A stretch of DNA of 64,000 nt from an uncultured Collinsella sp. (GTDB lineage: Bacteria > Actinomycetota > Coriobacteriia > Coriobacteriales > Coriobacteriaceae): assembly GCA_900543515.1 (NCBI GenBank), contig UQRW01000003.1, positions 1 to 64,000 on the forward strand, in the 5' to 3' direction. The number at the start of each line of letters is the position of its first letter. The stretch's first letter is position 1. The position numbers were made by a program, and so were the translations under genes. Positions 9,163 through 17,111 of this stretch are shown piece by piece. The notes below the pieces were generated by a model. That model ran no database searches. It saw nothing but the letters and a program-made list of their open reading frames with translations, and was not told where the DNA came from.

Positions 9163-9187
9163 TGACAAAGGGACTGTCCCTTTGTCA
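9163..9187. repeat. REP-like palindrome (gacaaaggga family), perfect copy
   Basis: Perfect 11-bp arms tgacaaaggga/tccctttgtca with a ctg loop. It lies in the divergent region between the Nudix fusion gene and the MFS gene. Related copies are at 8118-8145 and 33810-33840. Confidence 0.75.
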
Positions 9188-9248
9188 CATTCTGTTAGAG
9201 TTGCAGGGATTGAATCCCGCTTATTCATGCGACATTGGAGTGACAACC

Positions 9249-10484
9249 TTGACCGCCGCAACCACGCCTAAAAGCAAGTCAACCGCCGCCGCGCTCTCCC
9301 CCGCGCGCACCAAGCTCTGCCTGGCGCTGCTCGTACTGTTGGGATTCTCGCTCGGCTGCTCCGAATTCGTGGTCATCGGCATCGAAAGCGACTTGGCGAC
9401 GGAACTCGGCATATCGCTTGCCACTGCGGGCCAGCTCATCAGCGTGTTTGCGCTCGTCTACGCTATCGCGACGCCGGTGCTCGCGCTCAGCACGGGGCGA
9501 TTCCGCCGCTACCAGCTGCTCGTGTGCTATAGCGTCGTCTTTGTGCTCGGCAACCTGGTCATGGCGTTGGCCCCCAACTTCCAGGTGCTGTTTATCTCAC
9601 GCATTGTCCTGGGCTCCGTCTCGGGTGCGCTGCTCGCCGTGGGCGTGACGTACATCCCTGAACTGCTGTCCCCGCAGCAAACTTCGCTTGCCATCTCGGT
9701 GGTATATGGTGCGTTTTCCGTGGCAATGGTCTTTGTCACTTCGATCGGCAAGTTTGTGGCCGACACGCTCGATTGGCACGTGGCCATGTACGGCACGCTG
9801 ACCTTTGCCGTTCTGATCTGTAGCGCGCTCGTGGCGTTTATGCCGCGCGCTGGGCAAACCGACGAGCCTGCCACCTTTCGCGAGCAGGCGGGTCTGCTAC
9901 GCGAGCCGAGCATCATCACCGGCATGCTCATCTTTTTGTTTGGCGTGGGCTCGGTCTACGTGTTTTACGGCTATGTGACGCCCTATCTGGAGCAGGTGCT
10001 GGGCATGGGCACGGTCGAAGCCAGCACCACGCTTATGGCCTACGGCGTGTTCTGCCTGATCTCGAACATCCTGGGCGGATGGATCGATGCGCGCTTTGGC
10101 ATGAAGGCGCTGCTTGTGACGTTTGTGCTGCAGGCTGCGGCGCTGCTCGGGCTGTTTGCTGTGGGCGGCACCATGCCGCTCGCGCTGGTCTTTGTCTTTA
10201 GCTTGGCGCTGCTCATGTACCTGTTCTCGGTGTCGTGCATCACGCACTTTATGGACGTGGCACGCAGCCGCCATCCCAAGTCGATGGTACTCGCGAGTTC
10301 GGTTGAGCCCATGGCGTTTAACGTCGGCATTTCGTTTGGCACCGCGGTAGGCGGCGCCGTGGTAAGCGGCGTTGGCATTGCGTACGTGGGCGCAGTGGGT
10401 GCCGCGTTCTCGCTTGTGGCCTGGGCGCTCACGCTGGTGACGATTAAGCTGGCTCGCTGGGAGCGCAAGCGGGCGCAGGCGTAG
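9249..10484 (+). CDS. MFS transporter, AraJ/DHA1 drug or sugar efflux type
   Basis: A ~411-residue, 12-helix major facilitator. The N-terminal helix region has SEFVVIGIESDLATELGIS, typical of the AraJ/YdhP/NepI efflux branch, followed by VYAIATPVLALSTGRF (motif A region) and SRIVLGSVSGALLAV. The C-half begins GMLIFLFGVGSVYVFYGYV. The substrate is unknown; this branch usually exports small hydrophobic compounds or sugars. The start is uncertain: TTG at 9249 has ggag at 8 bp, and GTG at 9240 is the alternative. There is no in-frame ATG between the upstream gene region and the first helix. Divergent from the Nudix fusion. Confidence 0.85.
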   Translation: MTAATTPKSKSTAAALSPARTKLCLALLVLLGFSLGCSEFVVIGIESDLATELGISLATAGQLISVFALVYAIATPVLALSTGRFRRYQLLVCYSVVFVLGNLVMALAPNFQVLFISRIVLGSVSGALLAVGVTYIPELLSPQQTSLAISVVYGAFSVAMVFVTSIGKFVADTLDWHVAMYGTLTFAVLICSALVAFMPRAGQTDEPATFREQAGLLREPSIITGMLIFLFGVGSVYVFYGYVTPYLEQVLGMGTVEASTTLMAYGVFCLISNILGGWIDARFGMKALLVTFVLQAAALLGLFAVGGTMPLALVFVFSLALLMYLFSVSCITHFMDVARSRHPKSMVLASSVEPMAFNVGISFGTAVGGAVVSGVGIAYVGAVGAAFSLVAWALTLVTIKLARWERKRAQA

Positions 10485-10535
10485 GCGCAGATGCGATACT
10501 CGAGCTTGATGATGGCGATCGAAAGGAAACCGCAT

Positions 10536-10982
10536 ATGCAATGCGTACTGTTTATCTGCTATGGGAACATCTGCCGCTCGACGATGGCCGAGTCGGTGTT
10601 TACCGAGCTGGTGCACCGCGCCGGGCGCGCGGGCGAGTTTGTCATTGATTCTGCCGCGACCTCGACCGAGGAGATCGGCAACCCGCCGCATCACGGTACC
10701 GTTGCCAAGCTACGCGAGGTTGGGATTCCCGTCGTCGCACATCGCGCACGTCAGGTGCGTCGCGCGGAGTATGGCGACTGGGATCACATTGTCTATATGG
10801 ATGCCGAGAACGCGCGTGACCTGCGTCGCATCTTTGGCGACGACCCCGACGGCAAGATCTCGCGCCTGCTCGATTGGACCGAGCGCCCCGGCGACGTGGC
10901 CGATCCCTGGTACACCGGCAACTTCGACGCCACCTACCGCGACGTGCTCGCCGGTTGTACCGCTATGCTCGAGCAGCTGTAG
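10536..10982 (+). CDS. Low-molecular-weight protein-tyrosine phosphatase
   Basis: A 148-residue enzyme with the N-terminal phosphate loop CYGNICRST (CX5R) at residues ~8-16 and the general-acid Asp in DPWYTGNFD near the C-terminus. It dephosphorylates phosphotyrosine or low-molecular-weight phosphomonoesters through a cysteinyl-phosphate. Length is normal. The start at 10536 (MQCVLFICYGN) has gaaagga 6 bp upstream; a 15-residue extension is possible but lacks a binding site. It follows the MFS gene by 51 bp and may share its transcript. No matching tyrosine kinase is in the window. Confidence 0.93.
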   Translation: MQCVLFICYGNICRSTMAESVFTELVHRAGRAGEFVIDSAATSTEEIGNPPHHGTVAKLREVGIPVVAHRARQVRRAEYGDWDHIVYMDAENARDLRRIFGDDPDGKISRLLDWTERPGDVADPWYTGNFDATYRDVLAGCTAMLEQL

Positions 10983-11019
10983 GTAAGCGAGGTCGCGGGC
11001 CACGTCTTCGGCGCAAAAT

Positions 11020-11112
11020 GAGCGTGGATAATCTCCCGCATACAAATTGAGTGTGGACAATCTCCCACTTTGAGCGCTCAAGTACGCTCTAAACGGGAGA
11101 AAATCCACGCTC
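11020..11112. repeat. Nested palindrome between convergent genes
   Basis: Outer arms gagcgtgga...atctcccg (from 11020) and cgggaga...tccacgctc (to 11112) pair over about 19 bp. The interior repeats the left arm in diverged form (gagtgtggacaatctccc, 11050-11067) and contains the perfect 12-bp palindrome ttgagcgctcaa (11070-11081). It sits between the convergent phosphatase and TIGR04076 genes, where it could end transcription in both directions. Confidence 0.7.
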
Positions 11113-11114
11113 GA

Positions 11115-11444
11115 CTACTCGTCGACGATCTCGGCGAGCCAAATGTTCAGTGTATCGACTTCGGGGCAGCAGAACTTTGCCGTGCCGGGCTCGTTGCCAG
11201 GCACGGTCCCGCCATAGCGCAGGATATCGATATAGGGAAAGCCCACGTGGCAGGCCATGGCGCACATCTTGCCGCGATCGCGATCGAAGTCGAAGACATC
11301 GCCCGGCTTGTGCCCGTGGTGACAACGGCACGCACCCAGCTGGTCCACGCAGCTAATACGGATACGCGGACGCTTGCCACGCGGCGCGCCGAGCGGCCTG
11401 TTCTCGCCCGCTGCCTCGGTGCTGCTCTCGTCGGCGTTACTCAT
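11115..11444 (-). CDS. TIGR04076 family cysteine-rich protein
   Basis: A 109-residue protein with the Cys-rich layout I associate with TIGR04076: ISCVDQLGACRCHHGHKPGD, KMCAMACHVGFPYIDILRYG and FCCPEVDTLNIWLAEI. The function of the family is unknown; the Cys/His pattern suggests metal or redox cofactor binding. The first ~30 residues are a variable leader. The start ATG at 11444 overlaps the stop of the upstream pyridoxamine kinase by 8 bp, so the two are translationally coupled. The frame is open further upstream inside the kinase gene, but that part is a shadow. Confidence 0.8.
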   Translation of the reverse strand: MSNADESSTEAAGENRPLGAPRGKRPRIRISCVDQLGACRCHHGHKPGDVFDFDRDRGKMCAMACHVGFPYIDILRYGGTVPGNEPGTAKFCCPEVDTLNIWLAEIVDE

Positions 11445-12261
11445 GGTCAACCACATCCAGGCAGGCCTCGATGGGAAGGCCGGCCGATTTGTCCTCTTGG
11501 TCGGCATTGCGTTCGATAAGCTCTGCCACCACGCGCATGGCATCGGACGTCGCGCGCTGCAGACTCCAGCCTGCCATAACGCGGCCGACGAGCACCGCCG
11601 AGAACGTGTCGCCCGTGCCCGGGAAATAGACCGGAATGAGCTCAAAGGGAATCGTAAAGTACTCCCCCGCCACATGGTCGTAACCAATAACCGCGTTCGT
11701 GCCATTGACTACGGCGCTCGTAATGACCACCGACTTGGCACCCAGCTCGCGCACAGCGTCCACAAGGGCGCGGGCCTCATCGGGCGTAATTTGCTCGACG
11801 ATAGGCGTGTCGGTGAGCAAACAGGCCTCGGTGTAGTTGGGAACCGCGTAGTCGGCGCACTCGAGCAGGTGCCTCATGAGACCGATTGTGGACTCGGGCA
11901 CGCCCGCATAGAGCTTGCCGTTGTCGCCCATGATGGGGTCAACGAACACCTTGGTGCCCTTTTGCGCACGGCGGTGGCAAAAGTCCGAGATGATGCGCGT
12001 CTCTTCCTCGGTCACGATAAAGCCGGTCGAGATGGCGTCGAACTCAAAGCCGAGCTCCTCCCAGATAGCGAGGCTTTGGCGCACGTACTCGGTGGTGTCG
12101 TGGATGTAGAACTTGGGATAGTTGAGCGTATCAGACACAAGTGCCGTCGGCAGGTTATGGATACGGTAACCCATGTGCGACAGCACCGGCAGCATGGCGG
12201 AAAGCGCGACCTTGCCGTATCCGCACATATCGTTGATCAGCAGCAGCTGAGTGTTCTTCAT
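11437..12261 (-). CDS. Pyridoxamine/pyridoxal kinase (PfkB/ribokinase superfamily)
   Basis: A 274-residue vitamin B6 salvage kinase that phosphorylates pyridoxamine or pyridoxal. Landmarks are LLINDMCGYGKVALSAMLPV (substrate loop), PALVSDTL-like SDTLNYPKF, FVDPIMGDNGKLY (Mg/phosphate site) and FPGTGDTFSAVL with the catalytic Asp. Length matches the PdxY/PdxK group. Start at 12261 (MKNTQLLL) has ggggg 6 bp upstream. It is the first gene of a two-gene unit with the coupled TIGR04076 gene. Whether it prefers pyridoxal or pyridoxamine cannot be told from sequence. Confidence 0.9.
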   Translation of the reverse strand: MKNTQLLLINDMCGYGKVALSAMLPVLSHMGYRIHNLPTALVSDTLNYPKFYIHDTTEYVRQSLAIWEELGFEFDAISTGFIVTEEETRIISDFCHRRAQKGTKVFVDPIMGDNGKLYAGVPESTIGLMRHLLECADYAVPNYTEACLLTDTPIVEQITPDEARALVDAVRELGAKSVVITSAVVNGTNAVIGYDHVAGEYFTIPFELIPVYFPGTGDTFSAVLVGRVMAGWSLQRATSDAMRVVAELIERNADQEDKSAGLPIEACLDVVDHE

Positions 12262-12390
12262 GAGTGTCCCCCTTGGGTCGGGCGCGGCGCAACGGCGCCA
12301 CAGTGCAACTAAGTGTAGCGCAGGGAGCACGGCAGGCGGGCGCCGGCGCCGTGGAGGCCACATTGTTGCGGAAAGGTTACGGGAAGGAGG

Positions 12391-12454
12391 AAGTTAGTCA
12401 TTAGGGACGTTCTTAAATGACTAGTCAAACAAGAACGTCCCCAACGACTATCTT
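12391..12454. repeat. Long REP-like hairpin with gggacgttctt core
   Basis: Arms of ~24 bp (12391-12414 and 12431-12454) pair with only a few mismatches, some of which would be G-U in RNA. The core arms are gggacgttctt/aagaacgtccc. The loop contains the palindrome tgactagtca. It lies in the 390-bp divergent region between the pyridoxamine kinase and marR, directly beside repeat copy C. Confidence 0.7.
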
Positions 12455-12550
12455 GACCTTCTGGTCATGCCGCCGAAGTTGAAAGGCAGATTGCCGCTCT
12501 GGCGGGTTTGCAGCGTCGAGCGGTTACGGCGTTTGGCAAAACGCCGTAAC
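12451..12550. repeat. Two-hairpin intergenic element, copy C
   Basis: Diverged member of the family at 1-105 and 6015-6119. The inner gacc-ttct-ggtc stem is conserved. The short dyad is changed on both arms, gaca/tgtc to ggca/tgcc, which is compensatory. The linker gcagcgtcgag and the 12-bp end hairpin (loop GGCA instead of GGTA) are kept. The outer stem is lost. Unlike copies A and B it does not follow a stop codon. Confidence 0.75.
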
Positions 12551-12567
12551 TTAATAAGTTTGGTACC

Positions 12568-12603
12568 TTGACATTGATTTCTCACGCTCCTAAATTGGTT
12601 AGG
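12568..12603 (+). promoter_or_regulatory. marR operon promoter with overlapping palindromic operator
   Basis: TTGACA (12568-12573), a 17-bp spacer and TAAATT (12591-12596) form a good sigma-70-type promoter. The palindrome CCTAA-attgg-TTAGG (12589-12603) covers the -10 box, and a half-site-like acctaacta follows at about 12622. This layout fits MarR autorepression. Binding is inferred. Confidence 0.7.
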
Positions 12604-12651
12604 CACAAAACAATTCCACTACCTAACTAAAGAAAGGAGCAACACTAATTC

Positions 12652-13158
12652 ATGTGCGATGAACCTCTTAACCTTTGTTCGCACGAGCCCGGCGTTGACC
12701 CGTCGCAACCGGTAGACATACCCGAAGCGGTCAGCGCCGAAGACAAACTCGCCAAGCGCATCCTGAGCGGCCTGGGTTTTTGCGGCCATTACATGCATTT
12801 TCATGGCGGAGGCGTGTCCGGCAAGGCGCCCATCATCTGCCTGCTGGCCAAGCAGCCCGGCGGCGAGATGTCGCAGCAGGAACTCGGCATGCACTTTGAC
12901 CTCAAGCCGGGGTCGCTTTCCGAGATCCTGTCCAAGCTCGAGGTCAACGGCCTCATCGAGCGCAGCCGTAACCCCAAGGATCGACGGCAACTCACCATTC
13001 GCCTGACCGAAACCGGCCGGGAAAACGCCCGCATCGACCAGGCGGCCCGCATCCGCTTTAGAGAACGGGCCTTTAGTGCCCTCACTCACGACGAGCGCGA
13101 GCAGCTCGCCGAAATGCTCGAGAAAATCCGTGTAACCTGGGAGGAACTGGATGATTAA
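12652..13158 (+). CDS. MarR family transcriptional regulator
   Basis: A 168-residue winged-helix regulator. Residues ~60-140 carry the MarR fold: MSQQELGMHFDLKPGSLSEI (recognition helix region), SKLEVNGLIERSRNPKDRRQ (wing) and a C-terminal dimerisation helix LTHDEREQLAEMLEKIR. The N-terminal ~40 residues are an acidic, Cys/His-containing leader (MCDEPLNLCSHEPG, then HYMHFHGGG). Start has aaaggag 11 bp upstream. Its stop overlaps the ABC exporter start by 8 bp, so it most likely controls that exporter in response to an exported compound, through the palindrome over the -10 box. Confidence 0.92.
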   Translation: MCDEPLNLCSHEPGVDPSQPVDIPEAVSAEDKLAKRILSGLGFCGHYMHFHGGGVSGKAPIICLLAKQPGGEMSQQELGMHFDLKPGSLSEILSKLEVNGLIERSRNPKDRRQLTIRLTETGRENARIDQAARIRFRERAFSALTHDEREQLAEMLEKIRVTWEELDD

Positions 13159-14965
13159 AACCCTCATGGGCAGCATCCGCGACTATATGAAAGTCGCTGT
13201 TGCCACGCCATTGCTCGTGCTTGGCGAGGTGCTCTGCGAGATGCTGATTCCATTTATCACCGCCAACCTGATCGACGCCATCAAAGACGGTACCACCGTA
13301 GCCGAGATGCTTCCCACCGCAGGCTTTTTGGTGCTCATCGCGCTGACGTCGCTTGCTTTTGGTGCCGCTGCCGGCGTCACCTGCAGCCATGCGAGTTGCG
13401 GCTTCGCCAAGAACCTGCGTCACGACCTGTTCTACAAGATCCAGACGTTCAGCTTTGCCAACATCGATGAGTTCTCGAGCTCCTCGCTCGTCACGCGTCT
13501 GACCACTGACATCAACAACGTGCAGCAGGCCTTTATGATGATCATCCGTATCGCCGTGCGCGCGCCGCTGGTCTTGATCTTCGCCTTTACCATGGCATTT
13601 ATCATGGGCGGCAGCGTCGCCATGGTCTACCTGGTCATCATTCCGCTGCTGGGCTTTGGACTGTTCTTTATCATCTTTAAGGTACGCCCCATCTTCTCGC
13701 GCGTGTTCCACAAGTACGACGCCCTTAACGAGTCCGTCGAGGAAAACGTCACCGGCATGCGCGTGGTCAAGAGCTATGTGCGCGAAGACTTTGAGAAGGA
13801 GAAGTTCGCGACCGCTGCGCGCGACGTCCAGATGGACTTCACCCGCGCCGAGAAGCTGCTGGCCTTTAACAACCCCATGATGAACATCTGCGTCAACGGC
13901 GCGTTTGTCGTCATCATCTACCTGGGCTCCAAGCTCATTATCACGAGCCAGGGCACGCTGTTCGACGTGGGCCAGCTCTCCTCGATCTTTACCTATGGCT
14001 TCCAGATCCTCATGAGCCTGATGCAGCTGTCGATGATCTTTGTCATGGTGACCATGGCCGACGAATCGGCGCACCGCATTACCGAGGTGCTGGCCGCCGA
14101 GCCCACGATCGCCAATCCCGCCGAACCCGTGCTCGAGGTTGCCGACGGCTCCATCGACTTTGACCACGTGAGCTTTAAGTATTCCGCGCATGCGAAGCGC
14201 CAGGCACTCGACGATATCGACCTGCACATTAAGAGCGGCGAGACCATCGGCATCATCGGCGGCACCGGCTCGGCCAAGTCCACGCTCGTAAACCTCATCG
14301 CCCGCCTGTACGACGCCACCGAAGGCACCGTGCGCGTGGGCGGCATGGACGTGCGCGACTACGACCTAGACGCGCTGCGCCACCAAGTGGCCATGGTGTT
14401 GCAGAAAAACGTGCTGTTTAGCGGCACCATCGCCGAGAATCTGCGCTGGGGCGACCCGAACGCCACCGACGAGGAAGTCCGCGAGGCGGCACATCTGGCC
14501 TGCGCCGATGAGTTTGTCGACGGCTTCCCCAAGGGCTACGACACCTGGATCGAGCAGGGCGGCTCCAATGTCTCGGGCGGTCAGAAGCAGCGCCTGTGCA
14601 TTGCGCGCGCTCTGCTGCGTCGCCCCAAGATCTTGATCCTGGACGACTCCACCAGCGCCGTCGACACCAAGACCGACGCCAAGATCCGCGCAGGGTTGGC
14701 AAGCTATCTGCCCAACACAACCAAGCTCATCATCGCCCAGCGCATCAGCTCCGTGCAGGACGCAGACCGCATCATCGTCATGGAGGGTGGCCGTATCGCG
14801 CAGATTGGCAACCATGACGAGCTGCTCAAGACAAGCGAGATCTACCGCGAGACCTTCACCTCGCAAAACAAGATGTCTGCCGAGGGCGAAGGAGCCGTCG
14901 AGGCCGACACCGAGGCATCCGTAACGCAAGCTCAGACCCAGGAAGGAGGCGAGGCACATGAGTAA
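13151..14965 (+). CDS. ABC exporter half-transporter, degenerate-site subunit
   Basis: A 604-residue half exporter with six N-terminal membrane helices and a C-terminal ATPase. Walker A is GGTGSAKST (usual Gly replaced by Ala), the signature VSGGQKQRLCIARAL is canonical, Walker B is LILDDSTSAVD (catalytic Glu replaced by Asp), and the switch His is Gln in IIAQRISSV. These are the marks of the non-hydrolytic side of a heterodimeric exporter such as TmrAB or LmrCD. The partner is the next gene, whose start overlaps this stop by 8 bp. The acidic C-terminal tail (~30 residues) is not conserved. Confidence 0.93.
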   Translation: MIKTLMGSIRDYMKVAVATPLLVLGEVLCEMLIPFITANLIDAIKDGTTVAEMLPTAGFLVLIALTSLAFGAAAGVTCSHASCGFAKNLRHDLFYKIQTFSFANIDEFSSSSLVTRLTTDINNVQQAFMMIIRIAVRAPLVLIFAFTMAFIMGGSVAMVYLVIIPLLGFGLFFIIFKVRPIFSRVFHKYDALNESVEENVTGMRVVKSYVREDFEKEKFATAARDVQMDFTRAEKLLAFNNPMMNICVNGAFVVIIYLGSKLIITSQGTLFDVGQLSSIFTYGFQILMSLMQLSMIFVMVTMADESAHRITEVLAAEPTIANPAEPVLEVADGSIDFDHVSFKYSAHAKRQALDDIDLHIKSGETIGIIGGTGSAKSTLVNLIARLYDATEGTVRVGGMDVRDYDLDALRHQVAMVLQKNVLFSGTIAENLRWGDPNATDEEVREAAHLACADEFVDGFPKGYDTWIEQGGSNVSGGQKQRLCIARALLRRPKILILDDSTSAVDTKTDAKIRAGLASYLPNTTKLIIAQRISSVQDADRIIVMEGGRIAQIGNHDELLKTSEIYRETFTSQNKMSAEGEGAVEADTEASVTQAQTQEGGEAHE

Positions 14966-16877
14966 GGCAACGACCGCCGAGCGCGCGCTCAACCGCAAGG
15001 GCGGCACCATGTCGCGCCTCATCAAGACGCTCTTTGGCTTCTACCCCGTGCTTTTGCCCCTCGTCGTTGTCGGCGTGGTGCTCTGCGCCATCATCAACTC
15101 CATCGGCGCGACCTTCCTTCAGAGCGCTCTGCAGATTATTAGCGAATCGTGGCAGTCGGGCGATTGGGAAGCCGCACAGCCCAAGATCGCACAGCTCGTG
15201 ACCACCCTCGCCTGCATCTACGGCGTCGGCATCCTGTCTTCGCTCTTCTGGAACCGCGCCATGGCCATCGTCACGCAGGGCTCGCTCGAGAAGCTGCGCG
15301 AGAAGATGTTCAACCGCATGCAGGACCTGCCGATTCGCTACTTCGACACGCACCAGCGCGGCGACATCATGAGCCACTACACCAACGACATCGACACGCT
15401 GCGCCAGATGATCAGCCAGTCGCTGCCCAACCTGCTCATGACGACCATCGTCATCGTCACGGTATTCTTTATCATGCTGTACTACAGCGTGTGGATGTGC
15501 CTGGTCATTGTGGCCGGCGTCGTCTTTATGACCTTTATGACCAAGCTGCTCGGCTCCAACTCCGCGCGTTTCTTTATTGCGCAGCAGTCCGAGCTCGGCG
15601 TGGTCGAGGGCCATATCGAGGAAGTCATGAACGGCCAGAAGGTCGTCAAGGCATTCTGCCACGAGTCTGCCGCCGAGGCCGATTTTGACGAGCGCAACGA
15701 AAAGCTCTTCGAGGTCTCGCAGAAGGCCAACATGTACGCCAACATCCTCATGCCCATCCTTATGAACCTGGGCAACCTGCTCTACGTGCTGGTCGCACTG
15801 GCAGGCGGCATTTTCCTGGCGCTGGGCGTGCCCAACCTGAGCATCTCGGGCATGACGCTGTCCATCGCCGTCGTGGTGCCGTTCCTCAACATGACCAAGC
15901 AGTTCTGCGGACAGATCGGTCAGATCTCGCAGCAGATCAACGCCGTGGTCATGGGCCTCGCCGGCGCCGACCGCATCTTTGAGCTCATCGACGAGAAGCC
16001 CGAGACCGACGAAGGCTACGTGACGCTCGTCAACGCGCAGGTGAACCCCGATACCTGGCAGCTCGAGGAGGCCGACCACCACACCGGCATGTGGGCGTGG
16101 AAGCATCCGCACCGCGCGACCGGCGAGATCGAGTACGTACCGCTGCGCGGCGACCTGGTCATGGACAACGTCGACTTTGGCTACACGCCCGACCACGAGG
16201 TGCTGCACGGCGTGTCCGTGTTTGCTAAGCCGGGTCAGAAGGTCGCGTTTGTAGGTGCCACCGGTGCCGGCAAGACGACCATCACCAACCTCATCAACCG
16301 TTTCTATGACATCGCCGATGGCAAGATCCGCTACGACGGCATCAACGTCAACAAGATCCGCAAGGCCGATCTGCGCCGCTCGCTGGGCGTGGTGCTGCAG
16401 GACGTGAACCTGTTCACCGGCACCGTGATGGATAACATCCGCTACGGCAACCTGGACGCCACCGACGAGGAGTGCATCGCGGCGGCCAAGCTCGCGGGCG
16501 CGGACGACTTTATCACCCGCCTGCCCGACGGCTACGACACGATGCTCACCGGCAACGGCGCGCAGCTGTCGCAGGGCCAGCGCCAGCTGATTTCGATCGC
16601 ACGCGCCGCCGTCGCCGATCCGCCGGCGATGATTCTGGACGAGGCCACGAGCTCCATCGACACCCGCACCGAGGCCATCGTGCAAGCGGGCATGGACAAG
16701 CTCATGGAGGGCCGCACGACGTTTGTCATCGCGCACCGCCTGTCCACCGTGCGCAACTCCGACGCGATCATCTGTCTGGACCACGGCCGCATCATCGAGC
16801 GCGGCAACCACGACGAGCTGATCGCCAAGCGCGGGTATTACTACCAGCTCTACACCGGAGCGTTTGAGCTGGAGTAG
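14958..16877 (+). CDS. ABC exporter half-transporter, canonical-site subunit
   Basis: A 639-residue partner of the preceding half exporter. Six membrane helices, then an ATPase with Walker A GATGAGKTT, Walker B MILDEATSSID with catalytic Glu, and switch His in FVIAHRLSTV. Its own signature is altered (LSQGQRQL), as expected because it faces the degenerate Walker site of the partner. An insert of ~45 residues (ends near GEIEYVPLRGD) lies between the membrane part and the ATPase. Start ATG overlaps the upstream stop. The substrate is unknown; the MarR gene upstream suggests drug or bile-type compounds, by inference only. Confidence 0.93.
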   Translation: MSKATTAERALNRKGGTMSRLIKTLFGFYPVLLPLVVVGVVLCAIINSIGATFLQSALQIISESWQSGDWEAAQPKIAQLVTTLACIYGVGILSSLFWNRAMAIVTQGSLEKLREKMFNRMQDLPIRYFDTHQRGDIMSHYTNDIDTLRQMISQSLPNLLMTTIVIVTVFFIMLYYSVWMCLVIVAGVVFMTFMTKLLGSNSARFFIAQQSELGVVEGHIEEVMNGQKVVKAFCHESAAEADFDERNEKLFEVSQKANMYANILMPILMNLGNLLYVLVALAGGIFLALGVPNLSISGMTLSIAVVVPFLNMTKQFCGQIGQISQQINAVVMGLAGADRIFELIDEKPETDEGYVTLVNAQVNPDTWQLEEADHHTGMWAWKHPHRATGEIEYVPLRGDLVMDNVDFGYTPDHEVLHGVSVFAKPGQKVAFVGATGAGKTTITNLINRFYDIADGKIRYDGINVNKIRKADLRRSLGVVLQDVNLFTGTVMDNIRYGNLDATDEECIAAAKLAGADDFITRLPDGYDTMLTGNGAQLSQGQRQLISIARAAVADPPAMILDEATSSIDTRTEAIVQAGMDKLMEGRTTFVIAHRLSTVRNSDAIICLDHGRIIERGNHDELIAKRGYYYQLYTGAFELE

Positions 16878-16903
16878 CTCAAAACAGCCCCAACGCTCCC
16901 AAC

Positions 16904-17007
16904 GGAGTTCCCCGAGGGAGACGGGGTGTTTACTCCGTGCTCAAACATTCTCGCTTCGCTGCGAAACTGCGCGCGGAGCAAACACCTCGTCTCCCTCGGG
17001 GAACTCC
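16904..17007. repeat. Large hairpin element, copy 3 (short form)
   Basis: Arms of 28 bp (16904-16931 and 16980-17007) with mainly G-T mismatches enclose the core tgctcaaacattctcgcttc and tgcgaaactgcgcg. This core matches those of the larger copies at 37249-37377 and 42619-42763. The internal small hairpin of those copies is absent here. It lies downstream of the exporter operon. Confidence 0.7.
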
Positions 17008-17045
17008 TACGCGCAGCCTTTTCTCGCAGCCTAAAAAGAAGTGGT

Positions 17046-17080
17046 GAGGCCCTGGCCGTTTGGCCAGGGCCTCATTTTGT
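17046..17080 (+). terminator. Intrinsic terminator of the marR-ABC operon
   Basis: Perfect 12-bp stem gaggccctggcc/ggccagggcctc with a gttt loop followed by attttgt. It could also stop the convergent lysR transcript, though no T-run is seen on that strand. Confidence 0.85.
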
Positions 17081-17111
17081 AAGGAGTCAAAAAAGTCCCG
17101 TTCCAGGTGAG

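Noticed and set aside
13151..14965. Frameshift or decay explanation for altered Walker motifs in the ABC exporter
   Set aside because: Asp for Glu in Walker B and Gln for the switch His occur together in one subunit of each of the two pairs in the window, which is the known pattern of heterodimeric exporters with one degenerate site.
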